DNA from: an uncultured Clostridium sp.
GTDB lineage: Bacteria; Bacillota; Clostridia; TANB77; CAG-508
Assembly: GCA_900556945.1 (NCBI GenBank)
Contig: USQP01000006.1
Span: forward strand, 1 to 13,166
DNA length: 13,166 nucleotides
Direction: 5' to 3'
The notes below the pieces were generated by a model. That model was not told the DNA's origin. It ran no database searches and saw only the letters and a program-made list of their open reading frames with translations. Made by a program: the position numbers and the translations under genes. The first letter of the stretch is position 1; every line of letters starts with the position of its first letter. Shown in pieces: positions 6,202-12,816 of this stretch.

Positions 6202-7455
6202 TTATCTACAATTTGGAATTCGAATTGTAGTACCTGCGTAGATTAAATTAGGATTTGCAATATTATTAATCTTTGCAATTTCTTCCACAGTAGAATGATA
6301 GCGGATTGCTAATTCACTTAAAGTATCACCCCACTTAATTTGATATAGTATTTTACCACAAGAGTTTTGACCGCCTGAAATCGTATTTGATGAACGAATA
6401 ATTATTCTTTCACCTGGATAAATCAGATTTTTATTTTTTATCTGATTGATTTGAACTAAAGAATTAACAGTGGTACCATATTTTAAAGCAATTTCACTTA
6501 AAGTATCTCCAGATTTTACAATATAAACGGTATCTTCTATTTGAGAAGTATTAGCGTTTGTTTGAATAGTAAATTGTTGACCTGGGTAAATCAGATTAGG
6601 ATTTTTAATGGAAGGATTTAGAGCTACAATAGATGATACAGTTGTACCAAATTTCATTGCAATTTCGCTTAAGGTATCTCCACGTTTTACGGTATATAAA
6701 ATTGTATTTTCAGTTGATGGAGTTTCAGGTACTTCAGGACTTGGTAAAGGAGAAGTAGACGACAAGAGAACACCATCTGTGAATTGATTTCGATCAACGT
6801 AGCCAGATACACCATTTACAGATCCAGTACTTGTATATTGCCAACCAACCCAAGTATTCCACTTCCCATTTGCCTCTGGTTGGCTGACACCATAATTGGC
6901 TACCCAAAGAGGATATTTTGTTAAAGAATCACTAAAAATGGTTCTGGCAGAATAAGCATTACTATAAATAACTGCTTCTGAGTTTGTTACGTTTTCTAAA
7001 GTCTCCAAGAATGTTATAGAAATTTCATTAATTTGAGAAATAGACAAATTACCAAAATTCTCGAAATCCATAGCTAGTTTACAATCGGGAGATTTTCCAC
7101 GAATTACTCGAGCAAAAAAATTAGCTTCTTCAATAGCTTGCTGTGTGGTTCTAGCTGTTACATAATGATAAAATCCTACTTTCAAACCATTTGCCTTTGC
7201 ATTAGAGTAGCTTGACTCAAAATAAGGGTTAATATAATTACTACCCTCACTGGATTTAATATAAACAATATCGATGCCAGAATTTTTCACAGCTGAAAAA
7301 TCAATATCTCCTTGCCAGGAACTAACATCAATTCCTTGAAAAATTTGATTGCTAGAAGGACCAAAACAAAAAGATTCAATAGAAAATGTAAAAATAAAAA
7401 ATAAAGTAAATAAAGCACTAAAGATAGTATATTTTTTTATATGTTTAAATTTCAT
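6202..7455 (-). CDS. Secreted GH25 lysozyme with three C-terminal LysM domains
   Basis: This 417-residue exported peptidoglycan hydrolase has a basic N-terminus MKFKHIKKY and a hydrophobic signal core to about residue 30. A GH25 (Lyz-like muramidase) domain at about 39-232 contains GIDVSSWQGDIDF with catalytic Asp43, IKSSEG at about 66-71, YHY at 96-98, and AMDFEN with Asp130 and Glu132 (the family DxE). A Pro/Ser/Thr linker at about 232-250 is followed by three LysM repeats at about 253-297, 310-353 and 370-413, each with GDTLSE and NLIY. These bind N-acetylglucosamine glycans and hold the enzyme in the wall. The frame is open 39 codons further upstream to 7572, but the strong SD AAAGGAGG (7469 to 7462) six bases before ATG 7455 and the signal peptide fix this start. 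It is a single gene, convergent with the kinase and divergent from rpsB; it may remodel the wall for growth or for pilus passage, which is a guess. Confidence 0.95.
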   Translation of the reverse strand: MKFKHIKKYTIFSALFTLFFIFTFSIESFCFGPSSNQIFQGIDVSSWQGDIDFSAVKNSGIDIVYIKSSEGSNYINPYFESSYSNAKANGLKVGFYHYVTARTTQQAIEEANFFARVIRGKSPDCKLAMDFENFGNLSISQINEISITFLETLENVTNSEAVIYSNAYSARTIFSDSLTKYPLWVANYGVSQPEANGKWNTWVGWQYTSTGSVNGVSGYVDRNQFTDGVLLSSTSPLPSPEVPETPSTENTILYTVKRGDTLSEIAMKFGTTVSSIVALNPSIKNPNLIYPGQQFTIQTNANTSQIEDTVYIVKSGDTLSEIALKYGTTVNSLVQINQIKNKNLIYPGERIIIRSSNTISGGQNSCGKILYQIKWGDTLSELAIRYHSTVEEIAKINNIANPNLIYAGTTIRIPNCR

Positions 7456-7500
7456 AAGTAACCTCCTTTCAAGAAAATTAAAAGAATAAGCTCTTTGTAG

Positions 7501-7533
7501 ATAATATGCAAAAAAGTAATATTTTGTGTCGAA
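7501..7533 (-). promoter_or_regulatory. Candidate lysozyme promoter overlapping a Spo0A-box-like heptamer
   Basis: Read on the minus strand, TTCGACA (7533 to 7527, the complement of TGTCGAA, the published Bacillus 0A-box consensus) contains TCGACA, 5 of 6 matches to a -35. A TATTAT -10 candidate (7506 to 7501) follows after a 20-base spacer. A long spacer with a 0A box over the -35 is known from Spo0A-activated promoters such as spoIIG. The lysozyme SD is about 31 bases further on. One heptamer can occur by chance, so this is tentative. Confidence 0.3.
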
Positions 7534-7658
7534 ATATAGCCAAAGAGACACTGGTCCGAGTCTTGACTTCAAAAGATTAATATATAAACTCCTTGTGGTA
7601 TTTAAAGTTAATAAGAGTGAACAGTAACAAAGAAAAATAAATTATTTTCATCAAATAC

Positions 7659-7687
7659 TTGCAATTAGTAGAAAAATTTGGTACAAT
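7659..7687 (+). promoter_or_regulatory. Strong sigma-A-type promoter for rpsB
   Basis: TTGCAA at 7659-7664 and TACAAT at 7682-7687 are separated by exactly 17 bases. The -10 is preceded by TGG (7679-7681), an extended -10. Each hexamer matches the consensus at 5 of 6 positions. Transcription would start near 7694, giving a leader of about 100 bases before rpsB. This is the best promoter in the window and fits a highly expressed ribosomal gene. Confidence 0.8.
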
Positions 7688-7693
7688 AATGAG

Positions 7694-7789
7694 CGTATTA
7701 ATCACACAAAGAGAGTTTTAAGGGAAGTGCCTAGCAAATTAGGTCCTAGAAAGCGAAGAACTTTGTGGAAGAAAAACAAAAAGGGAGGA
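7694..7789 (+). promoter_or_regulatory. Structured 5' leader of rpsB, possible S2 autoregulatory element
   Basis: The predicted leader is closed by a perfect 7-bp stem, CACAAAG at 7705-7711 with CTTTGTG at 7761-7767. Inside is a small hairpin, CCTA at 7730-7733 with TAGG at 7740-7743, next to a second CCTAG at 7745-7749 that could compete for pairing. The SD AAGGGAGG lies just outside the closing stem, about 14 bases on. Ribosomal protein leaders often carry feedback sites for their own protein; I do not recognise this fold as a named family. There is no T-box or obvious riboswitch signature. Confidence 0.45.
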
Positions 7790-7796
7790 ATGAAAA

Positions 7797-8585
7797 ATGG
7801 CAGTAGTTGCAATGAAACAATTACTAGAAGCAGGTGTTCACTTTGGACATCAAACAAGAAGATGGGATCCAAAAATGGCAGAATATATATTCCAAGCTAG
7901 AAATGGAATTCACATCATTGATTTACAAAAGACATCAAAAAAATTAGATGAGGCATATAGCTTCATAAAGGAACAAGCAGAAGAAGGAAAAACAGTATTG
8001 TTTGTAGGAACAAAAAAACAAGCACAAGAATGCATGAAAGAAGCTGCATTAAAATGTGGTATGTTCTATGTTGATCAAAGATGGTTAGGAGGAATGCTAA
8101 CAAACTTTGGAACAATACAAAAAAGAATTCAAAGATTAAAAGACTTAGAAGCAATGGAAGCAGATGGTACATTTGATGTATTACCTAAAAAAGAAGTAAT
8201 CTTATTAAAAAAAGAAATGGAAAAACTAGAAAGAAATCTTGGTGGAATTAAAGAAATGAATGAATTACCAGGAGTTATTTTCTTAGTCGATCCAAAAAAA
8301 GAAAGAATAGCTATATTAGAAGCTAAAAAATTAGGAATTCCAGTTGTAGGTTTAGTCGATACAAACTGTAATCCAGAAGAATTAGATTACCCAATACCAG
8401 GAAACGATGATGCCATAAGAGCTGTTAAATTAATAGCTGATGTAATGGCAAATGCTGTCATTGAAGGAAAACAAGGAGAAAGTTTCGAACCAGAAATGGA
8501 AGAAGTTTCAGAAGAAGTAGAAACAGAAGAAGCTACAACAATTGAAGAAGTAGTAGCAAACGAAGAAGAAAAAGTAGAAGAATAA
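7797..8585 (+). CDS. rpsB: 30S ribosomal protein S2
   Basis: This protein of the small ribosomal subunit helps bind S1-like factors and mRNA on the platform side. Its 262 residues begin with the family pattern [20 protein letters not shown], followed by [28 protein letters not shown] at 96-103, [10 protein letters not shown] at about 157-166 and [19 protein letters not shown] at 187-205, all conserved in bacterial S2. The core ends near 224 and is followed by a very acidic tail (227-262, rich in Glu) of the kind seen in several Clostridia, with no known function. The SD AAGGGAGG precedes ATG 7797; ATG 7790 is out of frame. It has its own promoter and leader and is followed by a terminator-like hairpin, so much of its transcription may end before tsf. 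Confidence 0.98.
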   Translation: MAVVAMKQLLEAGVHFGHQTRRWDPKMAEYIFQARNGIHIIDLQKTSKKLDEAYSFIKEQAEEGKTVLFVGTKKQAQECMKEAALKCGMFYVDQRWLGGMLTNFGTIQKRIQRLKDLEAMEADGTFDVLPKKEVILLKKEMEKLERNLGGIKEMNELPGVIFLVDPKKERIAILEAKKLGIPVVGLVDTNCNPEELDYPIPGNDDAIRAVKLIADVMANAVIEGKQGESFEPEMEEVSEEVETEEATTIEEVVANEEEKVEE

Positions 8586-8597
8586 TAAAAGATAAAG

Positions 8598-8635
8598 GAA
8601 GAGTAGAGCTTTCTGCTCTATTCTTCTTTATTATT
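8598..8635 (+). terminator. Rho-independent terminator or attenuator between rpsB and tsf
   Basis: GAAGAGTAGAGC at 8598-8609 pairs with GCTCTATTCTTC at 8615-8626 (12 pairs, one G-U) around the loop TTTCT, followed by TTTATTATTTT. This is the strongest terminator-like stem in the window. Because tsf is normally co-expressed with rpsB, it probably works as a partial terminator that lowers tsf relative to rpsB, or tsf has its own promoter in the AT-rich 8640-8690 stretch. Confidence 0.8.
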
Positions 8636-8700
8636 TTAGTCTAAAATTTATTTTGCTCAATAAAAAGTGTTTAAAATTAAATAAAGGGAGGAAATAGAAA

Positions 8701-9579
8701 ATGGTTACAGCTAGTCAAGTAAAAGATTTAAGAGAAAAGACAGGTGCAGGCATGATGGACTGCAAAAAAGTTTTAACAGAAACAGATGGAGATATGGAAA
8801 AAGCAATTGAATTATTACGTGAAAGAGGAATTGCAAAAGCTGCTAAAAAATCAGGAAGAGTTGCTGCAGAAGGTTTAGTAGAAGCTTATATTTCAGAAGA
8901 TGGAAAAATAGGAGCTATTGTAGAAGTAAATTCAGAAACAGACTTTGTTGCTAAAAACGAAGAATTTAAAACATTTGTTATGAATGTTGCAAAACAAGTA
9001 GTAGAGAAAAATCCAAAAGACGTAGAAGAATTATTAGCACAAGAATCAATTGAAGTACCAGGAAAGACAGTTAATGAAGTATTAGTTGATAAAATTGCTA
9101 CAATTGGTGAAAATATGAATATCAGAAGATTTGCAAGATTTGAATCCGAAGGATTAGTAGAAAAATATATTCATGGAGATGGAAAAATTGCAGTTTTAGT
9201 AAATATGAAAAAAGGAAATAGTGAAGTTGCAAAAGATATTTGCATGCAAATTGCAGCTGCTAAACCAGAATACTTAAACGAAGCTTCTGTCCCAGCTGAA
9301 AGAGTTGAAAAAGAAAAAGAAATTTTAAAAGCTCAAACAATGAATGAAGGAAAACCAGAAGCAATTGCTGAAAAAATAGTACAAGGAAGAATTGGAAAAT
9401 TCTTTAGTGAAATTTGCCTAGTTGATCAAGAATTTGTTAAAGATCCAAATATGAAAGTATCTCAATTATTAAAAGAAAAAGATGCAGAAGTAGTAGAATT
9501 TGCGAGATTCGAAAAAGGGGAAGGAATTGAGAAAAAAGAAGAAAATTTTGCGGAAGAAGTAATGAATCAATTAAAATAG
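8701..9579 (+). CDS. tsf: Translation elongation factor Ts
   Basis: This is the guanine nucleotide exchange factor that recycles EF-Tu-GDP to EF-Tu-GTP in the cytoplasm. The 292 residues match the usual Bacillota length. The N-terminal UBA-like domain (1-55) reads [20 protein letters not shown], followed by the EF-Tu-contacting signature TDFVAKN at 80-86. Two core subdomains follow (about 57-140 and 141-280), the second with FARFE near 144-148 repeated as FARFEKGEG near 267-275. A strong SD (AAAGGGAGG) precedes ATG 8701. It sits 115 bases after rpsB and 140 before pyrH, with terminator-like hairpins on both sides, which points to separate control of level within the conserved rpsB-tsf-pyrH-frr order. 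Confidence 0.98.
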   Translation: MVTASQVKDLREKTGAGMMDCKKVLTETDGDMEKAIELLRERGIAKAAKKSGRVAAEGLVEAYISEDGKIGAIVEVNSETDFVAKNEEFKTFVMNVAKQVVEKNPKDVEELLAQESIEVPGKTVNEVLVDKIATIGENMNIRRFARFESEGLVEKYIHGDGKIAVLVNMKKGNSEVAKDICMQIAAAKPEYLNEASVPAERVEKEKEILKAQTMNEGKPEAIAEKIVQGRIGKFFSEICLVDQEFVKDPNMKVSQLLKEKDAEVVEFARFEKGEGIEKKEENFAEEVMNQLK

Positions 9580-9588
9580 GAAATTAGA

Positions 9589-9620
9589 AAGAAAACAGTA
9601 GAAAGCTGTTTTCTTTTTTA
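9589..9620 (+). terminator. Rho-independent terminator after tsf
   Basis: AAGAAAACAG at 9589-9598 pairs perfectly with CTGTTTTCTT at 9606-9615 around the loop TAGAAAG, running straight into a T tract (9614-9619). It lies 10 bases after the tsf stop, so pyrH probably needs its own promoter. Confidence 0.85.
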
Positions 9621-9652
9621 TATTCTAAAAAATTAATAAAATATCAAAAAAG

Positions 9653-9683
9653 TACTGTATTTTTTAAAAAAATATGATAGAAT
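9653..9683 (+). promoter_or_regulatory. Extended -10 promoter candidate for pyrH
   Basis: TGATAGAAT at 9675-9683 is an extended -10 (TGn plus TAGAAT, 5 of 6). The -35 region near 9653-9660 (TACTGTAT) is poor, which extended -10 promoters tolerate. It lies between the tsf terminator and pyrH, about 37 bases before the start, where a new promoter would be expected. Confidence 0.5.
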
Positions 9684-9719
9684 AAGCCTGTTAAATAAAA
9701 TATAGGGAGAGTGGAAAAA

Positions 9720-10427
9720 TTGACAGAGCTCAAATATAAAAGGGTACTTTTAAAATTAAGTGGAGAAGTATTAGCAGGGAAACAAAAGACAGGAGTAGAC
9801 GTAGAGACTGTAGGAAAAATATGTGATAAAATAAAAGAAATCGTAGAAATGGGAGTACAGGTTGCAATTGTTGTAGGAGGAGGAAACTTCTGGAGAGGAA
9901 GAAATGGACATCAAATGGAAAGAACAACAGCAGACTATATGGGAATGCTTGCAACTGCTATGAATGGATTAGCTCTTCAAGATGCTTTAGAAACACGAGG
10001 AATTTATTCAAGAGTGCAAACAGCAATAGAAATGAGAGAAATAGCAGAACCATTTATTCAAAGAAAAGCAGAAAAGCATTTAGGAAAGGGAAGAGTTGTT
10101 ATATTTGCGTGTGGTACAGGGCACCCATACTTTACAACAGACACAGCAGCAGTATTAAGAGCAACAGAAATAAACGCAGATATTATATTACTAGGAAAAT
10201 CAATTGATGCTGTATATTCAGCAGATCCTAAACTAGATCCAACAGCTAAAAGATATGAAGAGATTTCTTATATGGAAGTACTAGAAAAAGACTTAAAAGT
10301 AATGGACTCAACAGCAACTGCAATGTGTAGAGATAATCACATGCCACTATTAGTATTTGGAATCGAAGATCCAGAAAATATAGTGAGAGCAGTAAAGGGA
10401 GAAAAAATAGGAACGATTGTAAAATGA
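9720..10427 (+). CDS. pyrH: UMP kinase (uridylate kinase)
   Basis: This enzyme phosphorylates UMP to UDP with ATP in pyrimidine nucleotide synthesis; it is a hexameric amino-acid-kinase-fold protein unrelated to eukaryotic UMP/CMP kinases. Visible motifs (TTG start numbering): [11 protein letters not shown] at 6-16, the phosphate loop [11 protein letters not shown] at 51-61, [12 protein letters not shown] at about 68-79, [13 protein letters not shown] at 132-144 and DAVYSADPK at about 163-171. Most family members have Asn where this one has His135 (GTGNP). I chose TTG 9720, giving 235 residues starting [11 protein letters not shown], because AGGGAG at 9704-9709 is 10 bases upstream. The GTG at 9711 (238 residues) is in frame but has almost no spacing to that SD. 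The gene follows the tsf terminator and a likely promoter, and is followed by a palindromic spacer before frr. Confidence 0.95.
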   Translation: MTELKYKRVLLKLSGEVLAGKQKTGVDVETVGKICDKIKEIVEMGVQVAIVVGGGNFWRGRNGHQMERTTADYMGMLATAMNGLALQDALETRGIYSRVQTAIEMREIAEPFIQRKAEKHLGKGRVVIFACGTGHPYFTTDTAAVLRATEINADIILLGKSIDAVYSADPKLDPTAKRYEEISYMEVLEKDLKVMDSTATAMCRDNHMPLLVFGIEDPENIVRAVKGEKIGTIVK

Positions 10428-10434
10428 AACACGA

Positions 10435-10534
10435 GGGACAGTGGATAAGTGTCTCAAAATAAAGTAGAATTATGTCGAAAATACAAAATTCGACAAAAAA
10501 CATGAGACAAAAAAGGGGTGTCCCCCATGTCTCA
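10435..10534 (+). repeat. Nested palindromes between pyrH and frr with competing arms
   Basis: The 125-base spacer holds TGTCTCA at 10450-10456, a hairpin TGTCGAA/TTCGACA (10473-10479 with 10489-10495), TGAGACA at 10503-10509, the inner stem GGGG-TGT-CCCC at 10515-10525, and a second TGTCTCA at 10528-10534. The central TGAGACA can pair with either TGTCTCA, so two exclusive folds exist, and the second ends six bases before the frr SD. GGGACA at 10435-10440 can also pair with TGTCCC at 10519-10524. It may be a REP/MITE-like repeat or a cis-acting RNA switch for frr. Confidence 0.6.
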
Positions 10535-10552
10535 AAAAAAGGAGAGAGAAAG

Positions 10553-11101
10553 ATGGATTATACAAGTTTAAAAGACAAAATGGAAAAGTCAATTAGTGTT
10601 TATAGCGAAAAATTATCAGAGGTAAGAGCAGGAAGAGCAAATCCTGCAATTTTGAATAAGGTGAAAATTGATTATTATGGAACACCAACGCCAATTAATC
10701 AAGTAGCAGGTGTATCTGTTCCAGAGGCTAGATTAATTGTGATTCAGCCATGGGATGCTAGCGTTTTAAAAGAAATTGAAAAAGCAATTTTGGCATCTGA
10801 TATTGGAATTAATCCAAATAATGATGGAAAAGTAATAAGACTAGCTTTTCCTGAATTAAATGAAGAGAGAAGGAAAGAATTAGCAAAAGATATAAGAAAA
10901 ATGGCAGAAGAAGCAAAAGTGGCGATAAGATCTATTAGAAGAGAAGGAATTGATAAAGCAAAAGCAGAGCAAAAAGAAGGAATTATGACAGAAGATGAAT
11001 TAAAGCAAGCAGAAGGTGAGATTCAAAAAATAACGGATAAAAATATAGAAGAAATAGATAAAATATTAGAGACAAAAGAAAAAGAAATTATGTCAGTATA
11101 A
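10553..11101 (+). CDS. frr: Ribosome recycling factor
   Basis: This factor, with EF-G, splits the post-termination ribosome. The 182-residue length is near the family norm of about 185. It shows the RRF features: a long first helix ending EVRAGRANP at 23-31 (Arg-Ala-Gly-Arg motif), VKIDYYGTPTPINQVAG at about 37-53, IQPWD at 64-68, and the three-helix-bundle region ERRKELAKDIRKMAEEAKVA around 105-124 followed by IRSIRREG at 125-132. The frame is open upstream to an ATG at 10472 inside the palindromic spacer, but the SD GGAGAG at 10541-10546 and the conserved N-terminus MDYTSLKDKME support ATG 10553. The prenyl synthase gene follows after 18 bases, probably in the same transcript. Confidence 0.97.
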   Translation: MDYTSLKDKMEKSISVYSEKLSEVRAGRANPAILNKVKIDYYGTPTPINQVAGVSVPEARLIVIQPWDASVLKEIEKAILASDIGINPNNDGKVIRLAFPELNEERRKELAKDIRKMAEEAKVAIRSIRREGIDKAKAEQKEGIMTEDELKQAEGEIQKITDKNIEEIDKILETKEKEIMSV

Positions 11102-11119
11102 ATAGCTAAGGAGCCAAAT

Positions 11120-12007
11120 ATGGATTTTAAAGAACAATTAAAAAAATATCAAGAACAAATAAATAGTGAACTACAGAAATATTTAAGAAAACAAGAAGCT
11201 CCAGAAAAGAAATTAAACAATGCTATGGAATATAGTCTTATGGCAGGGGGAAAACGATTAAGACCAATTTTAGTGCTAGCAGCTTATGAAATCTTTAAAC
11301 AAGATACTAAAAAATGTATGCCATATGCAGTGGCAATCGAAATGGTACATAATTTTTCATTGATCCATGATGATTTACCTGCAATTGATGATGATGACTT
11401 TAGACATGGGAAGCCAACTAATCATAAGAAGTTTAATGAAGCAACTGCGATTTTAGCAGGAGATGGATTGCTAAATCAGGCTTATATAGTAATTAGTGAA
11501 GATTTAAAAGAGACAGAAAAAGAAGAACTAAAAAACAAAATAAGAGTATTTAATGAATTTTCTATTTCTGTGGACAGGATGATTGCAGGCGAATATATTG
11601 ATACAGAATATGAGGGAAAGCAAATAACGGATGAATGTTTAGAATATATTCATGAGAATAAGACGGGTGCTCTTTTAAGATTATGTGCTAGAATGGGAGC
11701 AATTTTAGCGGATGCCAATGAAAAAGATTTAGAAAAATTAACAAGATATGCTGAAAAAATAGGATTAGCATTCCAAATAAAAGATGACATATTATCAGAA
11801 GAAGGAAACGAAGAAATTTTAGGAAAACCGGTAGGGAATGACAAAGAGTTAGAAAAGTGTACTTATGTTTCAAAATATGGACTTCAAGGGGCAAAAGAAA
11901 TTCTAGAAAAAATAACAAAAGAAGCAATTGACGAGTTAAAAGAATATGGCGATAAGGCGAGATTTTTGAAAGAATTAGCTTGCTATATAGAAACTAGAAA
12001 TAAATAA
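11120..12007 (+). CDS. ispA: Polyprenyl synthetase, farnesyl diphosphate synthase type
   Basis: This all-alpha enzyme condenses IPP with DMAPP and GPP to make farnesyl diphosphate. Motifs: GGKRLRP at 43-49; the first Asp-rich motif HDDLPAIDDDD at 83-93, with Phe79 five residues before it, typical of C15 product length in bacterial FPP synthases; GDGLLNQA at 115-122; KTGALL at 181-186; and the second Asp-rich region FQIKDDILSEEGN at 218-230 followed by LGKPVGNDKELEKCTYVSKYG. The second motif is DDxxS instead of DDxxD (Ser226), an unusual change in a metal-binding motif. At 295 residues it is a normal length. The SD AAGGAG precedes ATG 11120. The gene sits between frr and uppS, where many Bacillota have no prenyl synthase (they place it by xseAB/dxs), and feeds FPP to the UppS encoded next. 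Confidence 0.93.
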   Translation: MDFKEQLKKYQEQINSELQKYLRKQEAPEKKLNNAMEYSLMAGGKRLRPILVLAAYEIFKQDTKKCMPYAVAIEMVHNFSLIHDDLPAIDDDDFRHGKPTNHKKFNEATAILAGDGLLNQAYIVISEDLKETEKEELKNKIRVFNEFSISVDRMIAGEYIDTEYEGKQITDECLEYIHENKTGALLRLCARMGAILADANEKDLEKLTRYAEKIGLAFQIKDDILSEEGNEEILGKPVGNDKELEKCTYVSKYGLQGAKEILEKITKEAIDELKEYGDKARFLKELACYIETRNK

Positions 12008-12047
12008 TGAATAAAGACAAGTAAAAAACAACAAAAGGAGAAAAAGA

Positions 12048-12761
12048 ATGAATTTTGATAAAGAATCCATGCCAAAGCATATTGCTATCATTATGGATGG
12101 AAATAGAAGATGGGCAAAAGCAAAAGGAAAACCAGCTAGCTTTGGACATAAAGAAGGAGCAAAAACATTAGAAAAGATTGTAAGGTATGCTAATAAAATA
12201 GGATTAGAATATATCACTGTTTATGCATTTTCAACAGAAAATTGGAAAAGGGCAGAAGACGAAGTGAAGGCTTTAATGATGTTGCTACAAAGTTATTTAG
12301 ATGAATATTCTAAAAGAGCAGATACTGAAAATATTAAGGTAAAGGTATTGGGAGATATAACAGCTTTATCAGAAGGAATGCAAAAAAGTATTAAAAAATG
12401 TATGGAGAGAACAAAAGATAATACAGGAGTTACTTTTAATATTGCATTAAACTATGGTGGTAGAGATGAAATAATAAAAGCGATTAAACAGATAGCAACC
12501 GATGTAAAAAACAAAGAAATAGAAATAGAAGATATATCAGAAGAAATGATATCAGATAACTTATATACAAAAGGACAACCAGATCCGGATTTATTAATTA
12601 GAACAAGTGGAGAATTACGATTAAGTAATTTTTTACCATGGCAACTTGTCTATTCTGAGTTCTTATTTTTGGATAAAAATTGGCCGGAATTTGAAGAAGA
12701 AGATTTAGACAAAGCAATTATAGAATATCAAAAAAGAACTAGAAAATTTGGTGCAAATTAG
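12048..12761 (+). CDS. uppS: Isoprenyl transferase, undecaprenyl diphosphate synthase
   Basis: This cis-prenyltransferase adds IPP units to farnesyl diphosphate to make the C55 carrier lipid for peptidoglycan and other wall polymers; it acts at the membrane surface. Its 237 residues carry all the family signatures: HIAIIMDGNRRWA at 11-23 with catalytic Asp17, FGHKEGA at 32-38, YAFSTENWKR at 59-68, ALNYGGRDEI at 133-142, and the C-terminal block RTSGELRLSNFLPWQ at 185-199 followed by SEFLF at 203-207 and the WPEF near 212-215. The SD AAAGGAG precedes ATG 12048. It follows ispA by 40 bases and precedes cdsA by 55, with a hairpin in that second gap. Confidence 0.97.
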   Translation: MNFDKESMPKHIAIIMDGNRRWAKAKGKPASFGHKEGAKTLEKIVRYANKIGLEYITVYAFSTENWKRAEDEVKALMMLLQSYLDEYSKRADTENIKVKVLGDITALSEGMQKSIKKCMERTKDNTGVTFNIALNYGGRDEIIKAIKQIATDVKNKEIEIEDISEEMISDNLYTKGQPDPDLLIRTSGELRLSNFLPWQLVYSEFLFLDKNWPEFEEEDLDKAIIEYQKRTRKFGAN

Positions 12762-12777
12762 AATAAGAAAAGAGAAA

Positions 12778-12800
12778 TCGAAGAGAATTTATCTTTTCGA
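12778..12800 (+). promoter_or_regulatory. Intercistronic hairpin between uppS and cdsA
   Basis: TCGAAGAGA at 12778-12786 pairs with TCTTTTCGA at 12792-12800 (nine pairs, one G-U) around the loop ATTTA. No T tract follows, so it is not a normal terminator. It ends just before the cdsA SD (AAAGGA at 12805-12810), so it could affect mRNA stability or cdsA translation. Its right arm contains TTCGACA (12797-12803). Confidence 0.5.
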
Positions 12801-12816
12801 CAAGAAAGGAATAAAT

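Noticed and set aside
7456..7572. 39-codon upstream extension of the lysozyme frame
   Set aside because: A perfect AAAGGAGG six bases before ATG 7455 and a normal signal peptide show the real start; the extension would bury the signal peptide.
7456..7796. Possible small gene or RNA gene in the 341-base lysozyme-rpsB gap
   Set aside because: No frame with an SD was seen on either strand; the region is accounted for by the two divergent promoters and the rpsB leader.
8641..8690. Possible tsf promoter (TTGCTC at 8653-8658 with downstream AT-rich hexamers)
   Set aside because: The only TAAAAT lies 13 bases away, too close, and no -10 fits at 16-18 bases; not strong enough to list.
10472..10552. 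27-codon upstream extension of frr through the palindromic spacer
   Set aside because: The encoded residues do not resemble RRF, and a good SD sits right before ATG 10553.
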